64,000 nucleotides of DNA from Athripsodes cinereus (GCA_947579605.1 OX388321.1:10939427-11003426), one strand, 5' to 3'; positions 44,758-56,304 are shown, counted from the first letter of the stretch. Numbers and translations are program-made. Notes: a model not told the origin generated them from the letters alone.

Positions 44758-44890
44758 TTTGCCACCCATCCTGAATGTCTTGACTTTATATTGGCACGAA
44801 GAGAAAAGCTTGCATGTTTCTAACATGTAGCTGGTCTGCTGGTTACCCCACTTGTGGGATATGCCGTGATGGTATAGAAGAAGAAGAGGA
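44758..44890 (+). mobile_element. Family B retroposon with 10-bp target duplication
   Basis: 133-bp 5'-truncated copy starting TTTGCCACCCATCCTGAATG and ending CACTTGTGGGATATGCCGTGATGGTATAG plus a GAAGAAGAAGAG tail. GTAAATCATT lies at 44748-44757 and 44891-44900. The duplication and variable microsatellite tail show LINE-type retroposition. Confidence 0.85.
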
Positions 44891-45180
44891 GTAAATCATT
44901 CAAACGATGAAATAATATTCAATCGATTTATAATATAAGTATTAGGTGTATTTAAATATATAGTTATTTTTAATTACAAAATGTTTTTGAATACTTTCCA
45001 ATTTTATGTCCCCAAGTGAAATTTAATGGATGATTTTACGAAAGGGCAAATTTGATATGAAATCAGTCGTTAAACTATTGAAACCGAGTAAGAAAATATT
45101 CCAAGAAAAGGTCTCAAGATATTCCATTACGTAAAACTTTCTCTAATTGGTTTAAATAAAAAAGCAGATAGGTTTTTACT

Positions 45181-45300
45181 GATCCTTGGGGCACCTAGCA
45201 AAGAATAGATCTCCCACTCTTTTCCAGTTTGCATGTTTATTACATTCAACTGGTCTGCTGGCTACTTTGTTTGTGGGATATGCCATAAAAGCATGGTAAT
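45181..45300 (+). mobile_element. Family B retroposon, internally deleted
   Basis: Starts with the 5' end (CTTGGGGCACCTAGCAAAG, CTCCCACTCTTTTCC) and jumps to CATGTTTATTACATTCAACTGGTCTGCTGG and TTGTGGGATATGCC. The middle ~110 bases are missing. Confidence 0.7.
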
Positions 45301-45643
45301 AGAAGAAAGTATTTATTTTAATCTTCTATTAGCTTTCATTAGTCATGAGCCGGTATTCAAAAGTAAAAGTTCTACAAAAAGAAAACACATTATACAAAGA
45401 AATAAGGAGGTACTTGAGATAACTTGCAAATGAATTCATGAAAGAGTTTTTCGTCTTCGATTGAATTTTTTACTCTCACGCACGTAGGAAAAATTCTTAT
45501 ATTTTCTCATATGTATGGAAATAGATGATGATATGACATGAATTATAAAAGGCAAAATTATAATAATTAGTCAAACGTAATTAAAAATTGGTCAATACAC
45601 CTAAATATAACACACTTTCTACTTCCTGTAACTGGTTTACAAT

Positions 45644-46142
45644 TAGTGTTGTGGAATTCTCAAGAAATAATTATTCGAGAAATTTACCGAGAAATTTCTC
45701 GGTAAATTTCTCGAAGTAGAGAATTTTCCGAGATTTATTTTTATTTTTTATTTAACAGTATAATAATAATAAACACTTTATTCAATCAATCAATAACAAT
45801 GTACAAATGTTGAGACAATTTATCACCAATATAGCTACAATTAATTATGGAAACAAAAAACTGTTAAGTACCTACATAGAAAAAAGTGCTATCAACTGAT
45901 AAAAAATCTCGATGGTTGACACCCCAAATGCCCATATTTAAGTTGCAGGTACTTACATGGATAAAAGTGTTAATAACCTCTAATTTGGGCCTTAATCAGC
46001 CCCAAAATTTTTTGGATCAATCAGGTTGGCTGCGAAGTATACTGGGCGAAAGGTAATAATACCACTAAGACGAATTATGGAGAGAAATTTCTCTTCCATC
46101 AGAGGAGAAATTCTCGGAGGAATTTCTCTTCTCACATCACTA
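45644..46142. mobile_element. Non-autonomous hAT-type element with 8-bp duplication
   Basis: Ends TAGTGTTGTG (left) and CACATCACTA (right), with TTTACAAT outside both (45636-45643 and 46143-46150). The 499-bp interior has repeated GAGAAATTTCTC-type words near both ends. These include a perfect 42-bp palindrome at 45674-45715. The middle (45765-45830, CACTTTATTCAATC on the plus strand) looks like a minus-strand LINE 3' UTR with an AATAAAG signal. No transposase. Confidence 0.92.
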
Positions 46143-46150
46143 TTTACAAT

Positions 46151-48490
46151 TAACTAGGTACATCATACATCGTTTTATCGTAAAATCAAGCATTCTGTCG
46201 TATTTCAATACACATATTTATTATAACTTAATGTCTAAACACGTTGATTTTTTTGTATGTATGTGCTTGTTTATATTTTGACGTTGCATATAAAATCATC
46301 ATATACTTTTACGATCTGATATCTTGTTATTTTAATTATTACTTTTTATAATTTTTGGATTTACTTGTTGTTACTTTTATTTGTCTGTTGTCAACATGTC
46401 AAAGGCGAAAGCCGTAAATAAATATTTAAAATTAATATTAAACTTTTCGTGTGATCTATTTCACAACTTTGATCAAAAAAATATTAAGTATATTTTGTGA
46501 AGACCTCTTTAAGATATCATATTACCAGAATTCTATGTATTTTCCCTCAAATAATAATAAAACTCGACTGTTGTGAAATATAGGTCTGGTTTGAGGTAAG
46601 ATTGTTCCACTTTGGAGGATAAAACGAGTAGCTGATTTCTTATTTAAAGCATTAGGAAGGAGACTGGATTTTTATCAGCGGTTGGACTTCAGCCAAAAAG
46701 CTTTTTTAAGTAAGTTTTGTTACTACTTTATTCCTTTATCTATGTACTTTGATAGCAAGCATTGGTAGTATGCATGGTATCTACCTTATATTGTTTTATA
46801 CAATTCAGTTCCTATCTATAAACTACAATAATAATATAAATTATATTATACGAGTATGTCTTTTTCTTGCTGCTGCTACTACTACTTGAAACTTTTTCTA
46901 ACTTGTGTTTTTTCATTCGGTTTGCGTTCTTTCGATTTTATCTTTTACTATTTTTCTGCGAGTTGAATAATAGCGCATTGCAGAGTCAAAGTTCCAGGAT
47001 AGCTATTTACTTATTAGCAAAATTCTTTAAAGAAGAATATTAAAAACTTGGAATGCATCTCAACAACTTAGCACCTGACAACATAGCACAAAAGCTCGGT
47101 AATCTTTTAAGTACTGTGTTGGTTCGAAAAATAAAAGAAAAAGTTTTAAGAATCTTAAATCTGTAAAAAGTGCATTGGTTTGAGAATATATACACGATTC
47201 AAATAAAACTTTTTACGCTTTTCTACAATAACTTACAAACTTTATGTTTCTTAGAAGAAACAAAAGTGATATTAAAAATGTTTTTGTTATTGTTTTCGTT
47301 TATTTATACAAACATGTCTTTTCTATTCTACATAAGTTCAAAACCCATCGAGTCGCTTACGAGTGATTAGGATTATTCATATATTTTTACTTACATATTC
47401 CTACTGTCATAACATCTTCTATGGTCATAAAATAATGTACAGGCTGTTTCCTTTAAGCCAAAAAATAAATGTCAATTTCAAATAAGTCATTTTGTCCGAT
47501 TTTTTATACAATTTTTTTAAGGCATCGCTTATAAAAGAAGCACTTACATTGTATAAAAATTAAAACGGCAGTTTGTTGCTAGGTATATATATCCAGATGA
47601 ATATGTACAGCGCATAGGTATTGTCTATTCTGAAAAAAAAAACTAGGTGCTAGAGTTCGACACAAACACAATGATCAAATAATAAATTTTGTATTGAGGA
47701 AACACTTCAACTTTTATGATACATTACAACTACATTACACGATATTTGCTATCTTTCAACATTAAGTTGTTCAACAGAAATATTGTGAAGAGAAGTAAGA
47801 ATATGGTGATGACAATGGTGTGTGGGTTGTTTTTTTTTTTACATTTTTACACCATTAGTAAACATTTGGCTATCTTAAGTACGCAAATTAGTTTTATCAT
47901 TAGGTACTGTATACAAATCCGTATAATATACAAATCGTTGTACCGTAAGTACTCAAATCAGTATTAATTTCATCGTTCGTACACTGAGTACGTAGTCATC
48001 AATAGGCACATCGCATCATGAACACTAAATAATGTTACTATTAAAATTCTTGAACAGCAATCAATTATTTCACTGTCAAGGAAGTAAAAACAGATTTCAT
48101 TTAAGAAAGTTGCTATAGGTATATCTGTTACAATAGAATAAAATAATATAATAATGTTATGAATGAGCCCTGTTAGTATGTGAATGCCGCCACGCCAACT
48201 TGTGTAGGTATATTCAGCTTTAGGATGCTTTATAAATGTCTGTAAGAGGAAATAGTCAGATTTAGAAGCGGATATAGTGTTGTGACAGAGTTTTCCCCAT
48301 GTTTGTTGTACCTACTATGACTGTTGTTGTACACACTGACAGTTTGCTTCAGAGTTTCAGAATAACTTTACAAGTAAGTAATAATGTGAATAGTTCACTG
48401 TTAATAACAGACATCATAATACATAAAGTTGCATTTTTCTACCTTCTGCTTTAAACGTTGTGGTCCAATAGCCTGAGAATAGAATCTTGG
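46151..48490. other. AT-rich non-coding stretch with a LINE 3' end
   Basis: At 46400-46432, AAAGGC-GAAA-GCCGTAAATAAATA is a family G terminus with a GNRA-type loop. No gene recognised; frames at 47170-47370 and 47716-47967 look random. Confidence 0.5.
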
Positions 48491-48494
48491 ACTT

Positions 48495-48722
48495 TCAATC
48501 GACATATTTTGATTTATAATTTGTATATTCGGAACTTGGATTTAAAAAAAATGTTTCGGGAACAGGAGGATCAAATAACTCTTTTCCTCTTTCTGACCAA
48601 TATCTTATAGGTATCAAATCTTTAAATTTACCTTCAGAAACAAGTTGGTAAATCAAACTTCCTTTGATTACCTTAGCATCTGAAGAAGCGCTCTCAAAAA
48701 TCGCGCAATAGGTTCTGTGCAA
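48495..48722 (-). other. Unrecognised protein-like segment, possible terminal exon
   Basis: 75 minus-strand codons read like real protein: 'KGSLIYQLVSEGKFKDLIPIRYWSERGKELFDPPVPETFF...' then TGA. There is no ATG; the frame is preceded by a pyrimidine-rich TTATTATTTTGCACAG, a good splice-acceptor sequence, at about 48716-48732. So it could be the last exon of a minus-strand host gene, or an old retrocopy or transposon piece. I do not recognise the family. No upstream exon or AATAAA directly after the stop was identified. Confidence 0.35.
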
Positions 48723-48769
48723 AATAATAACAAAATCATTTACCGTATGAAGTATGTAAACCTATATTG

Positions 48770-48808
48770 TTTTAACCCATGTGCCGTATATGATGAATAA
48801 ATAAATAA
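48770..48808 (+). repeat. Decayed LINE 3' terminus (family G)
   Basis: AACCCATGTGCCGTATATGATGAATAAATAAATAAC keeps the GCCGTATAT...AATAAATAAA end; the hairpin is partly lost. Confidence 0.5.
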
Positions 48809-49239
48809 CAAAAAAAATTAGAGCAGCGGGCAATTCGTAAATTCTATTAAAAGCATTTTATATTTTTTACACACATTCTTCTTAAGGATCTGAAACATGA
48901 CAAAGGTTTTCATCATATAGGTAATGTATTTATTATCATGAATATTTAACAAAAGGTTCTAGTCCTATCATAATATATAATAGTACTTTAATAGCAAATA
49001 ATAATAATAATAATAATATTATATAAACCTATGTACCTTTATCTAATAAATAAATAAGTTAATCGAATGGAAAACTTCATCTTATCTCAAGTCATTGAAG
49101 TATGTCGGCTGTAGTATGGTAGTATGGGTAGTCACAATGGGTAAGTACCTACTCGTACATATTATTACAATCGGGTTATCTCTGAATTTGGATTAGGGTG
49201 TATGCATTAGTATGTATGTAGGTACATCTAAAGGATATA

Positions 49240-49982
49240 CAGTGGAACTTCTCATAACTAGTTTAATTCGTTCCAGAATCTTACTCGTTAAGCGAAAAAA
49301 AAAATCTATAGAAATCAATGTAAAATACGATAATGCATTCCATGCCGAAAGAATACTCAATGATTTTTTTTATTATTAACGTTTATTCAAATAAAATTAC
49401 TTAAAAAGGAGTGTAAGAACTAGTAATAAAATTTAGATTTGGGAAAAAAAACGTAAATAAAAATATGAATTTATGACAAATAATCATCACGCTAACGGAA
49501 AATAACAACCAACTGACTGAACTAAACAACGCTGACTGAACGAGTGCTAAACACAGACTGATGTGTTTATCGATGTATTTTTACAATTGAATCATTGTAT
49601 GAGGTCATATATGTAAATTTAACACATGAAACTACCATATAAGGCTTTCCTCGCAAAAGCACTCCTCGCGACAAGGTTAAGGGATGCGGGTTCAAGTCCC
49701 GTCCGGGGCACTACCGAATAAGGTGACGTTGTCTTTTCTAAGCCTTATTTGGTAGTTTCATGTGTTAAATTTACACAGACTGATGTACTGACTCGGAAGT
49801 TCCGTCTCAAAAGGTCACAAGTGAATGTCGTGAAAAAGGGACTTTGTACGTACGTACCCTATCTGCGCATTTTTTTTTAAATTTCTTAATTCCATTGTGC
49901 GAAATGTCGCTCGTTAATGGAGCAACTTTTTCACATTTTTTTTGCCCGTTATGCTAATTACTCGTTATGAGAGGTTCCACTG
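49240..49982. mobile_element. Tc1/mariner- or pogo-type non-autonomous element, TA-flanked
   Basis: The left end CAGTGGAACTTCTCATAACTAG and the inverted right end (CAGTGGAACCTCTCATAACGAG) form terminal repeats of ~24 bp. TA lies on both sides (49238-49239 and 49983-49984). It has no transposase frame. A secondary insertion (49565-49772, plus 14-bp repeat) sits near the middle; without it the element would be about 520 bp. Confidence 0.9.
49565..49772. mobile_element. Nested insertion with tRNA-like core and 36-bp inverted repeats
   Basis: ACACAGACTGATGT occurs at 49551-49564 and 49773-49786, a likely 14-bp target duplication inside the pogo-type element. Within, 36-bp arms (49612-49647 and 49740-49775) match inverted with one mismatch. 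They enclose a ~92-base core with a perfect B box (GGGTTCAAGTCCC, 49688-49700) and a tRNA 3'-half-like TCCGGGGCA. The right arm overlaps the duplication by 3 bases. Whether it is a SINE, a DNA element or a tRNA-capturing hairpin is open. Confidence 0.75.
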
Positions 49983-50068
49983 TATTAACTTTTAATCTTT
50001 TATCTTATTATTTTCTATACTTTTTTTTGTTTTACAAAATTAATGACATAATGAAAATATTATAAAAA

Positions 50069-50190
50069 TGAACTTTATTGCACTGCACAGAACATAAATA
50101 TGTACAAACTCATTAAATGAGTTAATGCAAATTAATAACATTGTGAAATGGATGAGTTTATCACAGAAGCGATATCTTGCAACTGACCTG
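50069..50190 (-). repeat. LINE 3'-UTR copy, family E
   Basis: The minus strand reads AGATATCGCTTCTGTGATAAACTC and ends TGCAATAAAGTTC, with a polyadenylation-type signal. Related to 57.4 kb but diverged. Confidence 0.6.
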
Positions 50191-50194
50191 ATAT

Positions 50195-51129
50195 AATAAT
50201 TGAAAATAAAACATAATACACAGTAGAATATAAATATAAAAATAAATAAACACTTAAAAATACTTGAAACATGATATTTATCTATCCATATCGTCTAAGC
50301 ATCTCACAATAGTGGATTTGACAGTTAATTGACTGCATATGTGTGAGAATTTTTTTCTTAAAATCAAATATGCTTATGTTTAAGAAATATGTTTTTTTTA
50401 TATATATTAAAAAAAAAACTATATATTTGAATGTGTGGAGATTAAAAAGAGTCTACAACTCCTGAGATATCCTGGTGTGAGGTGGGCTTATATACGAGTA
50501 CAATGTTGTGAACAGTGTGTCAATCGATTAATTTTTGATAACGTAAGTAACTACTTTTAATAAATCTATATACATACATTATTATTCACTGCCATTAAAA
50601 TCATATCAAACATCCTGGAAGTAGTTAGGTACAAAATATATATCTTTTATATTAATATATTCTTCATCGACTTCCATCCAATATGATTAAAATAATATTG
50701 CAAAAGAAGAAAAGACTACGCACTGCTTGAAACTTATATTGTGTTATAATATGTGCATCACGTGAAATCGTCTCTTTATGCATCCGGCAAAATGTGCATA
50801 GTACTTTACATACTTCTTCAATACATCGCTCATATTATAAAACGTTTACATGAGCGCTTTATTCATTGTAACTTGTGACTTCACACCCAAATCACCCAAG
50901 ACGCAGATGATTATAGTCATACGTAACTACCAGTAAATTCCGGAATGGTAAAATGGACCAGCTCCCAAATTATACAACGTTCTCTGTATAGTGTGGAAAT
51001 GTAGAAATAGAAGGCATGTGCTTCATAGTTTGTTTTTTATGTAAAGCAGCTTGACAAACTTTTGACTGTTTAAAATTTCAAAATGTTGCCGACTGGAAAA
51101 ACTTGACGACTTGGTGGTTAATTTTATTG

Positions 51130-51130
<1 letters not shown>
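50195..51130. other. AT-rich non-coding stretch
   Basis: Nothing recognisable. Confidence 0.5.
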
Positions 51131-51133
<3 letters not shown>

Positions 51134-51185
<52 letters not shown>

Positions 51186-51348
51186 GATATATCTGGGTTT
51201 TGTTATAAACCCAAATACAACCTTATACACCTTTCACACTAAGCTAAAAGCTTGTGTCGTGAAAGGGGAGTTTTGCCGGCACCTGGGATCGAACCACGGA
51301 CCCCTTGTTCTGAAGGCCGAGACTCTACCTCCAGGCTACCGACGAACT
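51134..51348 (-). mobile_element. tRNA-derived SINE, family D (copy 4) with 46-nt poly(A)
   Basis: Minus-strand SINE with A box TAGCCTGGAGG, B box GGTTCGATCCC and the conserved hairpin. Its tail appears as an uninterrupted 46-T run at 51134-51179 on the plus strand. The long pure tail suggests the youngest copy here. The plus-strand open frame spanning it is an artefact of the T run. Confidence 0.9.
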
Positions 51349-51349
51349 C

Positions 51350-51912
51350 ATTTAATCATATGCTATTATTTCGATCCATTTGAGACTAGTGACTCGAGTA
51401 AACGAAGTGCCGATACAACGAGTTGTTCAACATTTATTGGTGACAAAATTAAGGCGACTGAAAGTACCCGTGTAAATGCCTTGATACGGGCACTAAAGAC
51501 TTAACATTTTATAATCATATAATATTCTATGTGTAGTCAACTAGTATATGTAACGAAGGATAAAGCTAATGCTGCTACGTTCGCTTCAAGAAGATGAAGG
51601 GACTGTAACGGAAGACAACGGAAGTGAAACGACTCGCTGTATGAAGTATCTATATAATATTGTGAGGCATGGAGTATGTAACATGTTGTGTTTTATATGA
51701 AACTGCTTCATATGTATCTTCTTCCTAGTTACAATATACATTGTAAGAGAATTCTAATATTGAAATATACTATGTACCTATTGCGTGTGTAATACAGTAT
51801 ATTTAAAAAAAAAGATTTCTCATACCTATCAAAATTATCAATTAATAATTCAAACAATTAATTAAATTAAGAAAGCCACAGATCCCTCGTGTGAACGTCC
51901 GTAGCCGTGGGA
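51350..51912. other. Non-coding stretch
   Basis: No recognised feature. 51370-51660 has more balanced base use but no coherent frame that I recognise. Confidence 0.45.
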
Positions 51913-51914
51913 GT

Positions 51915-52501
51915 ATGTTAAAACATAGGTATAAGTGCCACCTTTAGAATCCAGCTCGAAGGACCATGTTGTCCAGCAACTCTCGATTCTTGAGAAATGT
52001 GATCGGGATTTGAGATTAAAAACACGTTAAAATCGGAGAGAGAACGCAGTGATATGTTACAACTAGATTCACAATGTCATACAAATATTCTCTAAAAATG
52101 TGTACCCACCCGTCGAGGTACAATACCTGAGTAATATATATTCATCTCTTTTCTTTTGTATATATTCATCTCTATCTACCGGCCTTTGTCGTCTGTTATA
52201 ATCCCCATTCTCATATTGTCTATCTCTTGATATCTACAAACAATTTACATGTGTGTCGCTTTTTTTCAAACTAAAAATTGGGGCACCAAGGACCGCAACG
52301 AGATTTTATTGATGGTACATGTTTGAGATTCATATTGCAAATGTAGGTATAACATATCACTGAGAGAACGTAGTTTTATTCAAATGACAGATAGCAAATT
52401 CATAGATTGCAATGGTTTACAAAGATGTGACAAAAATGTGACCACAGACAACATAATCAATTAGAGCCAATTCTAAAGGTGGCACTTACATGTTTTAACA
52501 T
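51915..52501. mobile_element. 587-bp element with ~32-bp terminal inverted repeats
   Basis: The left end ATGTTAAAACATA...AAGTGCCACCTTTAGAAT (51915-51950) is repeated inverted at 52470-52501. The 520-base interior is AT-rich without a transposase. Superfamily undetermined, as no clear target duplication is visible. Confidence 0.82.
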
Positions 52502-52504
52502 GAC

Positions 52505-54060
52505 AAAGAAGTAATCTCTTAAATTACATAGTTGAATAATAATTAGGTATACTTAGGTATAGTTGCGTTTAATGTCAATGTAAAGGAATAAGAAAACCTG
52601 AGGGCGATATTTTAATTTCCGTTTTGATACCTATATATTATTTTCATTTGTACTTGAATAACAAGTTTAATATGAAAGTTAAATATCACGTAAATAATAA
52701 AATAAAAATAATTTATTACCGTCATGGCACACTTCACAAACAAAGAAGGCATAATTTTCACGAGAGTGAGCGTCTTCACGTCTTCACTCAATGTATGTTT
52801 TGCTGAAATTCAATTAAGAGTATGATGGCATGGGTGTTAACTACGCATTGTCCTAGGGTCCACTATCCTAAGGGGCCTTCATTATCAGAAGCAACTGACA
52901 CAAAATAAAACTATATTTCTGGACCAATGGACTTACAAACGTTGAATAGAAAGAGATTTCATATTTCTATCATCTATTATTGTTTGTTTCACGGTTAATG
53001 CTTTATCTCTAATATTTTTATTATTATTTATAAAAGAAAACTTTTACATGACAATCTTATTGGCTAATGAAATAATTGTATCAAATGGTTAATTTGTATA
53101 CATTTTTAAATTGGGCAATGTATGGTCTCTTGTAGTATGATTATAATTGTTTGTATTTACTTGTATGTGTTGTCTGAAGTGTGTAACTGGTTTTAAATAA
53201 ATGAATAAATAAATCTAGCAATTTATACCCCTCTCCTTAGTTTCTTCCATATTTATTTTCGATGGTTGAAAAGCCTTAAATGGATAGTTCCAATAACCTA
53301 TTTATGAGTCAGTAATTGTTCAAAACCTTTCCAAGTTTTAAATTTTCTGTTTTTGTTAACAAAGATTGATACGGGCTTTTACATAAATTGGTTATCTGTC
53401 ATTTTGAGGTGCACTTGTAATTGTGGGCTATAAAATCTATGAATTAAAGCAAAAATGTGTTAAAATAAGTTATCCTAGGTAGTTTGTAATACTGGCAGTA
53501 CCTACCTGATTTCTCCTGATGAAAACCTTAGGGTCCAAAATAATTCACCGTCGAAGCCTTCCGGTCTTGGGCTGAATTTCGTTTGATTCTTCTAGATCTC
53601 AGTTGATGATATCTTGTTTTTGTCTTGATCTGGTTGGATCTTAGAGTAAAAGTATATTTACACAATGTATGATATGAAAAAAAGGTTTTGTCCCAAGATC
53701 CCTGAAAGCGTAGTTATGCCACTGGTAATGCGTAGTACATACCTACTACGAACCAACTACAATGTGCCTACAACAATATTATACTCGTAGCGCGATGCCT
53801 TGTACAGATGTTCTCGCAGCCATGAACAAAGTGGAGCCTCGGGCCATCATTCCCTTCCTTTCAGATTCTAAACTCTCAACACCCTTAATACTGATCTTTC
53901 ACGGCAGATTTTATTGTTATAAACATCAATTCAGATAATAAAGTTAATTATTTTCTTTATTGACTTTTCAGATGCGCATATTTTTATGATACATAAATTA
54001 ACACCTTTATATCGTCGTTACATTTTTATCAAAATACCATATACAATTAGTTCATTATTT
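52505..54060. other. Mostly AT-rich non-coding stretch
   Basis: A small minus-strand retroposon-end fragment lies at 52719-52745 (GTGAAGTGTGCCATGACGG). A decayed AAATAAATGAATAAATAAAT LINE tail ends near 53216. No gene. Confidence 0.45.
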
Positions 54061-54065
54061 GTATA

Positions 54066-54292
54066 GCATGGGTTAATGGGAAGATATCGCGCTTTTGCGA
54101 TAAACTCGCCCATTGCACAAAATTGTGTTCAGAAGTAATGATGTCATGTTTTTTTATCTTTGTAGACTATTTTTGTGCAAAAAATATTTTTAATATTATT
54201 ATTAAAGTTTGCAAGTACCTTAGTTTATGTGAAATGTATTTTTTTTATTTTTTAATCTGAAAAAGGCATGAGCCATTTATTAAATAAAAAAA
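54066..54292 (+). repeat. LINE 3' UTR, families E and G joined
   Basis: Starts GGGTTAATGGGAAGATATCGCGCTTTTGCGATAAACTCGCC (shown in parts: TATCGC and GCGATA form a stem). It ends with AAAAAGGC-ATGA-GCCATTTATTAAATAAAA. This copy links the 'GCGATAAACTCGCC' block to the GGC/GCC terminal hairpin, showing that both belong to one 3' UTR type. Confidence 0.7.
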
Positions 54293-54294
54293 TA

Positions 54295-55585
54295 TTGCAA
54301 ATTATTGGACAGTACCTGATAAGATTGTAGAGTCTCAAACTTTGTATCGAAAAATCCCTATTAAGAATCCCCCCATTGATCTATTCTGTGGTCTTTATAT
54401 GAACATTTTTCTTTTTAAAAATATATTTTGGACATGTATTTGAAACACTTAAAGTAAAAAAAAATAAGAAGGTAAAAAGTAGAATATCACTCAATCTCTA
54501 CAATATAGGGTGTTCTATGTATATCTACACGCAGTGCCTTTACCGGTTTATTCTATTGAAAATCCCACGCTATACCTAACTTTAAATAATTTTGGATAAT
54601 TTTCTAATAAAATTTTCATTAACTTGTTAAATTACCATATTTTTTATGTCTGAGACATTTTATGCAAACTTTTAATACTTTAACGTTATTAAATTTAAAT
54701 TAAATCCGCCTGTGTGATTATGATTATACTAAGTTTACCTAGTTAATTATTGATTATGATTATACTAAGTTCTGTATGAACATAGTAAAACGCACAGTGA
54801 GCGAGTTTATCGCATGGCTGATTCGGCCATACATAGTGAGACATATTCTTTTCTGAGGACTTCACGAATAAAAAAATATATGCTTTGAGATGAATATAAA
54901 TTCACTGGAATAACCTTTTTAAGGAAAAAATTAATATACCTATATATTACAAATAAATTGGTCTAAGGTACAATTAAATTTATGCAAACTGTTTATTAGT
55001 GAAACAAAAGCTTAGTAATGAATAACATTTATGAATGTACCTTAGTAAGTAAAGCTTAAGTGTTATAGTAGTTAAGAAGAAAAAAGTGTTGAATAATGCT
55101 CGTGGCGAGTGCATTTTGTAAGTTGTTGAAATCATCACGTAAGTATTGTAGTCCGTTCGTATGTATGTATGTATGTACTCAATAAACAACGCAATAATGC
55201 AAGATGGAGGAAAAATAAGACAGTTCACAGGGTTCTTTTTAGACTTAAAAAAAATCATAAATGTCTTATACGTTGACAGAAATATGACAGTGTATCTATA
55301 TTAATTACACCATGTCATCAGGTTAGTTGATAATGATGATGTTGGATGATATTTCTTTTGGCTCCGATTAATTTAATTGAAGTGCGGGACTGAAAGTTTG
55401 CTTTGCATAATTTGTCAAAACTCAAAATATCCATTTCATTTTGTTCAACATATTATTGTATCAAGAAAAATTATTTAAAATTAAATAATTATATTTTTTT
55501 TCCTGATCTGTAATACTTTATTTGCATAAGAAGAATTCAACTGTTATGCAAAAATGAATAATCACTATTTAAAATTATGACAGAA
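54295..55585. other. AT-rich non-coding stretch
   Basis: A short minus-strand family E scrap (54795-54815, GCGAGTTTATCGC) and a GTAT microsatellite (55158-55176). Nothing else. Confidence 0.45.
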
Positions 55586-55589
55586 CCGT

Positions 55590-56300
55590 CAATAATTTAT
55601 TTATTTATTTTATATTTACTTCAGACTTGAAGGTGGAGTGTGCAAACCTCTCATGTCCATATCAAAATACATACAATATAATACAAATGATAAAAAAATA
55701 ATACATATTACAGTAATAAGTAGAAAGAAGATCATAAATTCAAAGACAACATTAACAATAGCAGGCAGCTAAACTGGTATCGGTTCAATATACAGACTTT
55801 CTTAATTAATTAAATAAGCAATCCACCTTTGTGTCAGTTGTTGTACTTGTCTTTCGGAAGCAGCTCGTAAAAGTTCGTTATTTATTAATATTAGTCGTGT
55901 CCTTAAACCGTGAATTTTCAGTCTCATTGTCGCCCTTAAGTCATTTGTCCTACCTTCCGTAAACATTTGTGATGCACTGGTGTACCTCCGATGTCCAAAT
56001 AGTATACAATACGCGTCATTGTATTGTACCCTTAATTTGTTTATTGTAGTTAGTTTGTAGTTCGTCCATAGTTGGCATGTGTAAAGGTTTGTACAGTAGG
56101 CATTAAATAGCATTCTCTTAACACTGTCACTACACTTGAAAAAAGTCCTGGCGAGCATGTTTGAGATAATACTAATGTTTCGTCTTTGTCTTTCGATATC
56201 GTCATCGTCAGTAAGGTCACTATTTATAATATGTCCTAAGTATTTGACTTTATTTGTTTGGGTGAGATTATATTTGTATCATTGAAGAAAGTTATTATTC
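55590..56300 (-). pseudogene. LINE reverse-transcriptase C-terminal part (CR1-like group)
   Basis: The minus-strand frame reads 'VKYLGHIINSDLTDDDDIERQRRNI' (about 56180-56265), then continues through 55802: 'NMLARTFFKCSDSVKRMLFNAYCTNLYTCQLW', 'YNDAYCILFGHRRYTSASQMF', to a stop. These are thumb/C-terminal motifs of CR1/L2-like or related LINEs. An ATAAATAAATAAATT-type tail ends it near 55596. The catalytic RT core is absent; a 5'-truncated, non-functional copy, though this segment remains open. Confidence 0.85.
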
Positions 56301-56304
56301 AACA

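Noticed and set aside
49655..49712. Possible functional tRNA gene
   Set aside because: Only the B box and 3' half look tRNA-like; the acceptor and D arms do not pair, and it sits inside a transposon insertion.
51103..51504. 133-codon plus-strand open frame with a long phenylalanine run
   Set aside because: The run is the 46-T tail of the minus-strand SINE D, and the rest is antisense SINE.
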